From the NCBI RefSeq assembly GCF_012849555.1, contig NZ_CP051685.1, positions 1,550,001 to 1,614,000 on the forward strand: a stretch of DNA of 64,000 nt, given 5' to 3'. Positions within the stretch are counted from its first letter, which is position 1. Each line of letters starts with the position of its first letter. The translations under genes and the position numbers were made by a program. The notes beneath the pieces are model-generated. The model saw only the letters and a list, made by a program, of their open reading frames with translations. It had not been told where the DNA came from and did no database searches. This DNA comes from Massilia forsythiae (GTDB taxonomy: Bacteria; Pseudomonadota; Gammaproteobacteria; Burkholderiales; Burkholderiaceae_D). Of the stretch, positions 45,701 to 53,189 are shown one piece after another.

Positions 45701-45721
45701 GTTTAGCGAGCGCCACTAAAC
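45701..45721. promoter_or_regulatory. Repeated palindromic site, copy 1 (GTTTAG-N9-CTAAAC)
   Basis: Left half GTTTAG (45701-45706) and right half CTAAAC (45716-45721) with a 9-bp spacer. The same architecture recurs at 45793-45813, 92 bp away. Outside the core, one half-site reads aaGTTTAG and the other ctGTTTAG in both copies, but in opposite order. Confidence 0.65.
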
Positions 45722-45749
45722 AGTTGCCATCCTCATCCGTCCTGCTCAT

Positions 45750-45761
45750 GAAATCGATTTC
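45750..45761. promoter_or_regulatory. LacI-type palindrome GAAATCGATTTC between the two repeated sites
   Basis: A perfect 12-bp palindrome centred on CG, a common form for LacI-family operators. It lies midway in the 352-bp divergent region, so the adjacent LacI-type regulator is the natural candidate. Confidence 0.6.
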
Positions 45762-45792
45762 GTGGCACTCTGGACAATACCCGTAATAAGCT

Positions 45793-45813
45793 GTTTAGTA
45801 AAGCCGGCTAAAC
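45793..45813. promoter_or_regulatory. Repeated palindromic site, copy 2 (GTTTAG-N9-CTAAAC)
   Basis: GTTTAG (45793-45798) and CTAAAC (45808-45813) with a 9-bp spacer. It lies 140 bp upstream of the regulator start. Two identical sites ~9 helical turns apart would allow cooperative binding or looping over both promoters. Confidence 0.65.
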
Positions 45814-45952
45814 TTGCTCGAAAGTGCAAACACGGGTTTGACCGTTGTCATGGCGATATGCAAGACTGCACAATAAAAAGGCGGCAACGACCGCCTGCCA
45901 TGCGCCGACAGCACTGACGATGCGCATCGACCACAACAATATCGGAGACAGC

Positions 45953-46972
45953 GTGAATCCCGACTACCCTGCGCCGGTCACCATCCGCGACCTGGCCAAG
46001 CACGCCGGCGTGTCCACCGGCACCATCTCGCGCGCCCTCAAGAACGAGCCCGGCCTCACCGAACACACGCGCCAGATGGTGCTGAGCGCCGCACGCGAGC
46101 TCGGCTACGACTTTTGCAAGCTGCGCCGCAAGCGCATCCGCCGCCTGGCCTTTCTGCTGCACCGCCAGCACAACACCGCCGCCAGCAGCCCGTTCTATTC
46201 GCCGGTGCTGCACGGCGCCGAGGAAGCCTGCCGCAAGCAGGGCATCGTGCTGTCGTTCATGGCGGTGGGGCCGGCCGACGGCGTCAACGACCAGCTGCGC
46301 ATGCATGCGCCGGATGCGATCGTGTGCGCCGGCTTCTTCGAACCGGAACTGCTGGCCGCGCTGCGCGCCAGCGGCAAGCCGCTGGTGCTGATCGACATGA
46401 AGCTGCGCGGCTACAGTTCCGTCAATCCGGACAACCACATGGGCGGCTACCTCGCCACCCGGCACCTGGTCCAACTGGGACGCGAGCGCATCGCCATGAT
46501 CTCCGGCTCGCTCAGCCACTACAGCGTGCGCGAGCGCAACCGCGGCTACCGCCAGGCGCTGTTCGAGGCCGGCATGCTGGCCGATCCGAGACTGGACGTC
46601 AGCCTGCCCGACGGCGTCGACTTCGAGACCGGCGCCCAGGAAGCGATGCAGTCGCTGCTGTCGCTGCCCCATCCGCCGGACGCGGTGTTCTGCTACAACG
46701 ACGCCGCCGCCCTGGTGGCGATGCGCTGCGCGCTGGCAGCCGGCCTGAGCGTGCCGTACGACCTGTCCATCGCCGGCTTCGACGACATCGCCAGCGCGGT
46801 GCTGGGCCACCGCCCCCTGACCACGCTGCGCGTCGACAAGAAGCAACTGGGCGCGCTCGGCGTCGAGCTGCTGCTGCGCGGCGCCCAGGAGCCGGCGCTG
46901 GAAAAGGTGGCGCCGGTCGAGCTGGTGGTGCGCGCCAGCACCGTGTGCGAGGATTTCCGGCCGCGCAAATGA
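45953..46972 (+). CDS. LacI/GalR family transcriptional regulator
   Basis: 339 residues from a GTG start. The helix-turn-helix VTIRDLAKHAGVSTGTISRA, ALKNEPGLTEHTRQMVLSAA and hinge RELGYDF are classical; the periplasmic-binding-protein-like domain follows, with SIAGFDDIASAVLGHRPLTT near the end. GTG at 45953 is preferred because GGAGA lies 5-9 bp upstream and the HTH begins a few residues later; an ATG at 45920 is in frame but poorly placed. It is divergent from the mannan operon and first in the plus-strand set with the isomerase and kinase, so it is the likely local regulator. Confidence 0.9.
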   Translation: MNPDYPAPVTIRDLAKHAGVSTGTISRALKNEPGLTEHTRQMVLSAARELGYDFCKLRRKRIRRLAFLLHRQHNTAASSPFYSPVLHGAEEACRKQGIVLSFMAVGPADGVNDQLRMHAPDAIVCAGFFEPELLAALRASGKPLVLIDMKLRGYSSVNPDNHMGGYLATRHLVQLGRERIAMISGSLSHYSVRERNRGYRQALFEAGMLADPRLDVSLPDGVDFETGAQEAMQSLLSLPHPPDAVFCYNDAAALVAMRCALAAGLSVPYDLSIAGFDDIASAVLGHRPLTTLRVDKKQLGALGVELLLRGAQEPALEKVAPVELVVRASTVCEDFRPRK

Positions 46973-47029
46973 GTTTTTAACGACGCCGCTCCCATCGAGG
47001 CCGGCGACAACCCTACAGAGACGTTGAAC

Positions 47030-48238
47030 ATGCTTCCAGATTTCCGATCGCGCGACTTCCTGCTGCGCCACATCCGCCATACCCGCGCCTTCTACGACCC
47101 GCGCTGCGTCGACCCCAGCGGCGGCTTCTATCACTTCTACAAGGACGACGGCAGCGTCTACGACGCCCGCACGCGCCACCTGGTCAGCAGCACGCGCTTC
47201 GTGTTCAACTTCGCCATGGCCTGGCGCCAATTCGGTGAACAGGCCGACCGCGAACGCATGCTGCACGGCCTGCGCTTCCTGCGCGAAGCGCACCGCGACC
47301 CGTCCAGCGGCGGCTACGCCTGGCTGCTGGATTGGCCGCAAGGCGAAAAGCGCGTGCTGGACGCCACCAACCACTGCTACGGCCTGGCCTTCGTGCTGCT
47401 GGCCTACGCGCATGCGCTGATGGCCGGCGTGGACGAGGCGCGCGCCTGGATCGACGAAACAGTCGACCTGATGGAACGCCATTTCTGGGAAGCGCAGCAT
47501 GGCCTGTACGCCGACGAGGCCAGCGCCGACTGGTCGCAGTTGTCGTCCTACCGCGGCCAGAACGCCAACATGCACGCCTGCGAAGCCTTGCTGGCCGCCT
47601 TCGAGGCGACCGCCGACGTGCGCTACCTGCAGCGCGCCGAGACGCTGGCGCACAACATCACGGTGCGCCAGGCCGCCCTGTACGGCAACCTGGTGTGGGA
47701 ACACTACCACGCCGACTGGTCGGTCGACCCCGACTACAACCGCGACGACAAGACCAACATCTTCCGCCCCTGGGGCTACCAGCCGGGCCACCTGACCGAA
47801 TGGGCCAAGCTGCTCCTGATCATGGAGCGCCACAAGGACCATCTGCAGAACGATGCCGGCTGGCTGCTGCCGCGTGCACGCGCATTGTTCGACGCGGCCT
47901 TGTCCAGCGCCTGGGACGAGCGCCACGGCGGCATCCACTACGGCTTCGCGCCGGATGGCAGCATCTGCGACGCCGACAAGTATTTCTGGGTGCAGGCCGA
48001 AAGCCTGGCGGCGGCCGCCCTGCTGGGCGCGCGCACCGGAGACAAGGCGTACTGGGACTGGTACGACCGGCTGTGGACCTACAGCTGGAACCACTTCGTC
48101 GACCACGATCATGGCGCCTGGTACCGCATCCTGGCGCCGGACAATGCCAAGCTGACCGACGAAAAAAGCCCGGCCGGCAAGGTCGACTACCACACGATGG
48201 GCGCCTGCTACGAGGTGCTGAACGTGATCGACCAGTGA
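47030..48238 (+). CDS. AGE-family sugar isomerase (D-mannose isomerase-like)
   Basis: 402 residues. (alpha/alpha)6-barrel of the N-acylglucosamine 2-epimerase/YihS superfamily. The expected active-site segments are STRFVFNFAMAW (Arg), RGQNANMHACEALL, WGYQPGHLTEWAKLL (His) and DYHTMGACYEV (His). Enzymes with these motifs interconvert mannose and fructose, or epimerise glucose and mannose. It lies between a LacI regulator and a fructokinase-like gene, which favours mannose to fructose conversion. An in-frame TTG two codons upstream is a weaker start. Confidence 0.85.
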   Translation: MLPDFRSRDFLLRHIRHTRAFYDPRCVDPSGGFYHFYKDDGSVYDARTRHLVSSTRFVFNFAMAWRQFGEQADRERMLHGLRFLREAHRDPSSGGYAWLLDWPQGEKRVLDATNHCYGLAFVLLAYAHALMAGVDEARAWIDETVDLMERHFWEAQHGLYADEASADWSQLSSYRGQNANMHACEALLAAFEATADVRYLQRAETLAHNITVRQAALYGNLVWEHYHADWSVDPDYNRDDKTNIFRPWGYQPGHLTEWAKLLLIMERHKDHLQNDAGWLLPRARALFDAALSSAWDERHGGIHYGFAPDGSICDADKYFWVQAESLAAAALLGARTGDKAYWDWYDRLWTYSWNHFVDHDHGAWYRILAPDNAKLTDEKSPAGKVDYHTMGACYEVLNVIDQ

Positions 48239-48263
48239 ACGTATCCATGAACGCGAGTGATCG

Positions 48264-49250
48264 ATGGACGAGGCAATGATGGAGCAAGCAGCAGGCAGCG
48301 GCGCGCCGGAGAACGGCGCCGCCGGCGAATTTCCGGCGTTCGTGGCGGCCGGCGAGGCGCTGACCGACATGATCGTCGACCCCGGCGCGGCGGGTGCAGG
48401 CGCGACGCGCTGGACCAGCCTGGTCGGCGGCTCGACCTGGAACGTGGCGCGCGCCATGGCGAGATTGGGCACGCCGAGCGGCTTCGCCGGCGCGGTCAGC
48501 CGCGACGTGTTCGGCGACCAGTTGTGGCAGGCAAGCCGCGCCGCCGGCCTCGACCTGCGCCTGCTGCAGCGCGTGGACAAATCGCCGCTGCTGGCGATCG
48601 TGCACCGGCTCGATCCGCCCAGCTATTTCTTCATCGGCGACGACAGCGCCGACCTGCATTTCGACGCGCATACCCTGCCGGACGGCTGGCGCGCGGCCTG
48701 CCGCTGGGCGCACTTCGGCGGCATCAGCCTGGCGCGCCAGCCGCTGGCCGGCAAGCTGGTGGCCCTGGCCGAATCGCTCAAGGCGCAGGGCGTGCGCATC
48801 AGCTACGACCCGAATTTCCGCAATTTGATGGACGAGCGCTACGACGCCACGCTGCGCTGCATGACGGCGCTGGCCGACGTGATCAAGGTATCGGAAGAAG
48901 ACTTGACCGGCCTGTTCCGCACGGATGACGCCGATGCCGCCTTCGCCCGCCTGCGCGCCTGGAACCCGGATGCCTGCTACCTGTACACCAAGGGCGCGGC
49001 CGGCGCTTCGCTGCACCTGGCACGGGAAAGCTGGTCGGTGGCGGCGCCGCGCATCGAGGTGGCCGACACGGTCGGCGCCGGCGACGCCAGCATAGCGGCG
49101 CTGGCCTGGAGCATGCTGCATGCGCCCGGGCGCGACGGCCTGGCGCACCTGCGCTTCGCGGTCGCAGCCGGCGCGGCGGCCTGCCTGGCCGCCGGCGCGA
49201 CGCCGCCGGGGCTGGAGACGATCGAAGCACTGCTGGCGCGCATGCCCTAG
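48264..49250 (+). CDS. PfkB-family carbohydrate kinase (fructokinase-like)
   Basis: 328 residues. The ribokinase-fold signatures are AAGEALTDMIVDP, the glycine pair in LVGGSTWNVARAMARLG, and the C-terminal DTVGAGDASIAALAWSMLHA with the catalytic Asp. The last motif normally continues GAGD-x-F; here it is GAGDAS. An N-terminal extension of ~22 residues is rich in Gly and Ala. Placed 25 bp after the isomerase gene, it probably phosphorylates fructose to fructose-6-phosphate, completing mannose entry into glycolysis. Its stop codon abuts an extragenic repeat. Confidence 0.85.
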   Translation: MDEAMMEQAAGSGAPENGAAGEFPAFVAAGEALTDMIVDPGAAGAGATRWTSLVGGSTWNVARAMARLGTPSGFAGAVSRDVFGDQLWQASRAAGLDLRLLQRVDKSPLLAIVHRLDPPSYFFIGDDSADLHFDAHTLPDGWRAACRWAHFGGISLARQPLAGKLVALAESLKAQGVRISYDPNFRNLMDERYDATLRCMTALADVIKVSEEDLTGLFRTDDADAAFARLRAWNPDACYLYTKGAAGASLHLARESWSVAAPRIEVADTVGAGDASIAALAWSMLHAPGRDGLAHLRFAVAAGAAACLAAGATPPGLETIEALLARMP

Positions 49251-49279
49251 CGTCGTCCCCGCGCAGGCGGGGACCCATG
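49251..49279. repeat. Extragenic palindromic repeat (left of pair) abutting the kinase stop
   Basis: Begins at the base after the kinase TAG. Arms GTCCCCGC and GCGGGGAC surround GCAG. It pairs with 49328-49357. Confidence 0.8.
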
Positions 49280-49327
49280 CATGGTCACTGTAGCGGAATG
49301 CTCAGCGTTACCACTGCGTTTTACTCA

Positions 49328-49357
49328 GCATGGGTCCCCGCCTTCGCGGGGACGACG
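49328..49357. repeat. Extragenic palindromic repeat (right of pair)
   Basis: An inverted copy 48 bp from its partner, in the convergent gap between the kinase and the GNAT gene. The pair could form a large stem in either transcript and may act as a bidirectional termination or mRNA-stability structure. Confidence 0.8.
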
Positions 49358-49379
49358 GCGCGCATGTTTTCGCGGAACG

Positions 49380-50045
49380 TCACTTCTTCGTCGAAAACAA
49401 CTTGAACGCCGCCCGCGCATTCGCCTTGACCGTGTAGTCGATCTTGGCGATCTGCTCTTCCAGCGCCTCGGCCAGCACGCTCGACGGGCTGGGCGGCGGC
49501 AGGTGCAGGTGGGCGTCGGCTTCGCCGTATTCGCGCTTGATTTCCATGCCGGCCTTGCGGGCGATATGCATCATGGTGCGATTCGAGGCCAGGCATTGCA
49601 TGTACAGGGTATCGACGTCGACATTGCGGCAGTGGATCGCGGCGCGCTCGAACAGGCGCGTGCCGACGCCCTGCCCGCGCGCGCTCTTCGACACCGACAC
49701 GCCGAACTCCGCGACCTTTTCCTTGTCGGTATCGCGCACGCTGCCGGGATGGGCATCGCGCGCGCTGAAGGCGAGATGGCCGACGCCGACCAGGTGAAAT
49801 GGCCGGTCGATCACGCCGAACACGATGTCGTTGGCGAAATCGAGCTTGGCCACATAGGCTTCGACCTGGGCGTCGGGCAGCATGCTGCCGAAGCGCAGCA
49901 GGCGATCGCTGGTGTCGAGCGCCATGAAGTGGCGCAGCACGCGGCGCCGGTCGCGCTCGCCCAGTACCTTGACCAGGACCGGCTGGCGTCCGTTCTTGCC
50001 GGCCAGGTTGTGCAGCCAGCGGCGGAGTGGATTGTCCTGCGTCAT
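49380..50045 (-). CDS. GNAT-family N-acetyltransferase
   Basis: 221 residues. The acetyl-CoA binding core reads VSVSKSARGQGVGTRLFERA, the R/Q-x-x-G-x-G/A motif of GNAT enzymes, preceded by VGVGHLAFSARD and followed by LYMQCLASNRTMMHIARKAG. Substrate unknown. The ATG at 50045 (MTQDNPLRRWL) is chosen since upstream codons are not family-like. The 192 bp between it and cca show nothing recognisable. Confidence 0.85.
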   Translation of the reverse strand: MTQDNPLRRWLHNLAGKNGRQPVLVKVLGERDRRRVLRHFMALDTSDRLLRFGSMLPDAQVEAYVAKLDFANDIVFGVIDRPFHLVGVGHLAFSARDAHPGSVRDTDKEKVAEFGVSVSKSARGQGVGTRLFERAAIHCRNVDVDTLYMQCLASNRTMMHIARKAGMEIKREYGEADAHLHLPPPSPSSVLAEALEEQIAKIDYTVKANARAAFKLFSTKK

Positions 50046-50237
50046 TTGCGAACCTGTTTTGTGCACTGCACCAATCGCGTCATTGTAATGGATTACCCGG
50101 ATGACGGCTGTGCTTGATCGGATATGCGTGCAGGTTGCGGCGAAAGCGTCTTTTTTGCGCAATCATTGGATGACATGGTGCCCGCCGAGCCGGTAGAAAG
50201 CACCAGGTAGGCGAGTCAAAGCGCTCACGGACCGCTT

Positions 50238-51404
50238 TCAGTCGCGGATGGCGTCCAGGATAGCCTCGACCGCCGCCACCCGCGCCGCATGCACGGCGTG
50301 TGGGATCTTCGCCTTGTCGTCGGCGCAACGGGCCGCCACCTCGCCGGCATTCACGGCGCGCGCCGCGTCCAGGGCGCGCAGCAGGTACGACCCTTGCGGA
50401 TAGGCATGCGCGTGCGACGGCTGCGCCGCCTCACATGCGGCGGCCAGCAGCATCTGCGCAAAACGTTCCGGCTTGCGGAAGCCGTCGCAGCGTTCGAACA
50501 GGGTAACCAGGTTCTCCGCAGGCAATGCCAGCGCGTTCGCCAGCGTGTCGCGTTCGCGCGCCGTCATCACGGCGAGATCGCGGCAATCGCTGGGCACGCG
50601 CAGGCGCTTGCAGGCGGCCTGGATCGGCTCGGCATCCAGGGCCTGCATCAGCGCGGCGAAACGCGTCGGCAAGGACAGCTCACGTGCGGCGGCCCGGTCG
50701 ATCACGCCCGCCATGCGGGCGCCAGCCACATGGGTGCCGCCGGCGATGTGCGCATGCCGCGGCGCGTCCGACGACGCATCCAGCTCGGGCAGGATGCGCG
50801 CCAGCGCGCCGCAATCGCGCAGCACCGCCAGCATGCGCGACGGCGTGCGTTCCATCAAGCCGCGCGCCAGTTCCTGCCATACCCGTTCCGGCACCAGCGC
50901 GTCGACCTCTCCCGCCTCGACCATCGCGCGCATCAGCGCCATGGTCGGCGCGGCGACCGTGAATTCGGCGAAGCGCGCGGCGAAGCGCGCCAGGCGCAGG
51001 ATACGCACCGGGTCTTCGGCAAATGCCTCGGAGACGTGACGGAAAACCTTGTCCTGCAGATCCCGCAAGCCGCCGTACGGGTCGACGATGCCGCCGTCCT
51101 CGGCGCGCGCCATGGCGTTGATGGTCAGGTCGCGCCGCACCAGGTCGTCTTCCAGCGTGACCTCGGGCGCGGTATGGAACACGAAGCCGTGGTAGCCGGG
51201 CGCGGTCTTGCGCTCGGTGCGTGCCAGTGCATACTCTTCCTGCGTGTGCGGATGCAGGAACACCGGAAAATCCTTGCCGACCGGACGAAAACCCTGCGCG
51301 ACCATCTGCTCGGGCGTGGCGCCGACCACGACCCAGTCACGGTCCTTGACCGGCAATCCCAGCAAGTCGTCGCGGACCGCGCCGCCGACGATGTACGATC
51401 GCAT
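50238..51404 (-). CDS. cca: CCA-adding enzyme (tRNA nucleotidyltransferase), HD motif missing
   Basis: 388 residues. Adds or repairs the 3' CCA of tRNAs. The class II nucleotidyltransferase motifs are intact: SYIVGGAVRDDLLG, KDRDWVVVG (catalytic DxD), RRDLTINAMA, VDPYGGLRDLQDKVFRHVSE and EDPVRILRLARFAARF. Gammaproteobacterial and betaproteobacterial long forms (~412 residues) carry a C-terminal HD domain with HDLGK and a later His. Here SLPTRFAALMQALDAEPIQA runs straight into KRLRVPSDCRDLAVM, so about two dozen residues with the HD motif are absent. The 2',3'-phosphohydrolase function is therefore predicted lost while CCA addition remains. It lies 14 bp after the GST gene. Confidence 0.9.
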   Translation of the reverse strand: MRSYIVGGAVRDDLLGLPVKDRDWVVVGATPEQMVAQGFRPVGKDFPVFLHPHTQEEYALARTERKTAPGYHGFVFHTAPEVTLEDDLVRRDLTINAMARAEDGGIVDPYGGLRDLQDKVFRHVSEAFAEDPVRILRLARFAARFAEFTVAAPTMALMRAMVEAGEVDALVPERVWQELARGLMERTPSRMLAVLRDCGALARILPELDASSDAPRHAHIAGGTHVAGARMAGVIDRAAARELSLPTRFAALMQALDAEPIQAACKRLRVPSDCRDLAVMTARERDTLANALALPAENLVTLFERCDGFRKPERFAQMLLAAACEAAQPSHAHAYPQGSYLLRALDAARAVNAGEVAARCADDKAKIPHAVHAARVAAVEAILDAIRD

Positions 51405-51418
51405 CGCTGCCACGCGCG

Positions 51419-52135
51419 TCAGTCCGGCATCTGGTCTTCGTGGCCGGCGGCGATCTCGGTTTCCTGCATCGCTTCGTCGACCCAGCGCGCCACCGCCGGG
51501 TGCGCCAGCACGCGCTCGCAATACGCCTGCAGTGCCGGCGCCAGCGCCACGCCATAGGTTTTAAAGCGCGTCACCACCGGCGCGAAATAGGCGTCGGCGA
51601 TGCAAAAGTCGCCGAACAGGAAGTTGTGGTGGCCGAAGCGCGCCAGGCACTCTTCCCAGACCTCGCAGATGCGGCCGATGTCGGCCTGGGCGCCCGGCGT
51701 GCGCCCGCGGCCCGGCAGGCGCGCCTTGATGTTCATCGACATCGCGGTGCGCAGGTCCGGATAGCCGGAATGCATCTCGGCCACCACCGAACGCGCCAGC
51801 GCGCGCGCAGCCACGTCCTGCGGCCACAGGTGTTTATCCGGGAATTGCTCGGCCAGGTACTCGCAGATCGCCAGGCTGTCCCAGATCGTCATCTCACCGG
51901 CCAGCAGCACCGGCACCCGGCCGGCGGCCGAGTAGCGCGCGATGTTGGCCGAGGTTTCCGGCTGATCCAGCAGCACGCGCACCTCGGTGAACGGGATGCC
52001 GGACGCCACCGCCGCCACCCACGGCCGCATCGACCACGACGAATAATTCTTGTTGCCGATGACCAGGGTCAGGCCGGCCTGGCGCGCCTGGTCGAGGGTC
52101 TGGGTGAGCGTCGGGTCGAGTTCGATTGTCTGCAT
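51419..52135 (-). CDS. Glutathione S-transferase family protein
   Basis: 238 residues. The N-terminal thioredoxin-fold part (LTLVIGNKNYSSWSMRPWVA, with Ser residues at the usual glutathione-activating position) has the SNAIL-like segment WDSLAICEYLAEQFP. The C-terminal helical domain contains FLFGDFCIADAYFAPVVTRF, the conserved N-capping motif. It is probably co-transcribed with cca and the NDUFA9-like gene. Substrate unknown. Confidence 0.88.
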   Translation of the reverse strand: MQTIELDPTLTQTLDQARQAGLTLVIGNKNYSSWSMRPWVAAVASGIPFTEVRVLLDQPETSANIARYSAAGRVPVLLAGEMTIWDSLAICEYLAEQFPDKHLWPQDVAARALARSVVAEMHSGYPDLRTAMSMNIKARLPGRGRTPGAQADIGRICEVWEECLARFGHHNFLFGDFCIADAYFAPVVTRFKTYGVALAPALQAYCERVLAHPAVARWVDEAMQETEIAAGHEDQMPD

Positions 52136-52191
52136 GGCGTGGCTAGGGTGGCAAGTAGGTGGACGATGGCGTGGGCAAAGGGATGCGCGGC

Positions 52192-53178
52192 TCAGCGTCC
52201 GGCGCGTGCGCGCAGGACATCGAGGCCGCCGGGCGGCGCCAGGTATTGCGGCGCCACCGCTTCGAGCGCCGTGAGCTTGATTCCGAGCGCTTCCGCTGTC
52301 AAGGCTTGATGCGCCGGATCGGCTGATTGTGTCGGATTGACAACATTATCCACACGCATCGAGTCGAGGTTGTCGCGGCTGATCAGCGGCGTGCCGGGCA
52401 ACAGCTCGAAGAACATGGCCTGCAAGCGCGCCAGGGCATCCGGCAAGGGAAGCACGCGCCGCTCGTGGCCGCTGTAGCGTCCGGCCAATTGCACCAGTTC
52501 GCCCAGCGTATAGGTGCGCGGGCCGCCCAGTTCATACGTCTTGCCGCGCGTGTGGGGATCCAGCAGCGCACGTACGAAGGCCTCGGCGACATCGCCGACG
52601 TACACCGGCTGGAAGCGCGCACCGGCGCTGGCCAGCGGCACCAGCGGCAGGTGGCGCTGCAGGCGCGCGAACATGTTCAAGAAATTGTCGTCTTCGCCGA
52701 ACACCACCGAAGGACGGAAGATGGTGGCCGCGACCTCGGGCCGGCTGCGTGCCGCCGCTTCGCCGTCGGCCTTGGAGCGCTGGTACATCGACGGTCCGGC
52801 GGCATCGGCGCCCAGCGCGCTCATGTGCAGGGTGCGCGGGATGCCGGCGGCGGCGCAGGCGGCCGCGATGCGGCGCGGCAGCTCGACGTGGGCGCGCCGG
52901 AATTCCGGGCCGTAGGGGCTGGCGCGGCGCGCATACAGGACGCCGACCAGGTTGATGACGGCGTCGATGCCGGGCCGCGCCAGCAGTCGCCGCAGCGCTT
53001 CGTCGTCGTGGACGTCGGCCTGGACGATGTCGATACCGGGCAGCGGCATCAGGTGCATGGCGCGCTCCTGGTGGCGCGCCGCCACCACGACGTTCACCGA
53101 ATGCTGTGACAGGCGCGCCGCCAGGTGGCTGCCGATGAAGCCGGTTCCCCCGATCAGGACCACGGTCGGTTCGTGCAT
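52192..53178 (-). CDS. NDUFA9-like atypical SDR / NAD(P)-binding protein
   Basis: 328 residues. A Rossmann motif at the very start (VVLIGGTGFIGSHLAARLSQ), then DAVINLVGVLYAR, LHMSALGAD, SMYQRSKADGEAAARS (Y-x3-K) and IFRPSVVFGEDDNFLNMFAR, the pattern of the complex-I NDUFA9-like atypical SDR subfamily. In bacteria these are thought to be quinone or nucleotide-sugar related reductases, but the role is unproven. It starts 11 bp after the slt stop. Confidence 0.85.
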   Translation of the reverse strand: MHEPTVVLIGGTGFIGSHLAARLSQHSVNVVVAARHQERAMHLMPLPGIDIVQADVHDDEALRRLLARPGIDAVINLVGVLYARRASPYGPEFRRAHVELPRRIAAACAAAGIPRTLHMSALGADAAGPSMYQRSKADGEAAARSRPEVAATIFRPSVVFGEDDNFLNMFARLQRHLPLVPLASAGARFQPVYVGDVAEAFVRALLDPHTRGKTYELGGPRTYTLGELVQLAGRYSGHERRVLPLPDALARLQAMFFELLPGTPLISRDNLDSMRVDNVVNPTQSADPAHQALTAEALGIKLTALEAVAPQYLAPPGGLDVLRARAGR

Positions 53179-53189
53179 GCTCGCTCTCC

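Noticed and set aside
45848..48580. A 910-codon minus-strand frame opposite the LacI regulator, isomerase and kinase genes
   Set aside because: Three well-conserved genes occupy the plus strand; the antisense frame has no recognisable domain.
49251..49357. Repeat pairs considered as possible CRISPR remnants
   Set aside because: Units are inverted rather than direct, at most two per site, without regular spacers or cas genes.
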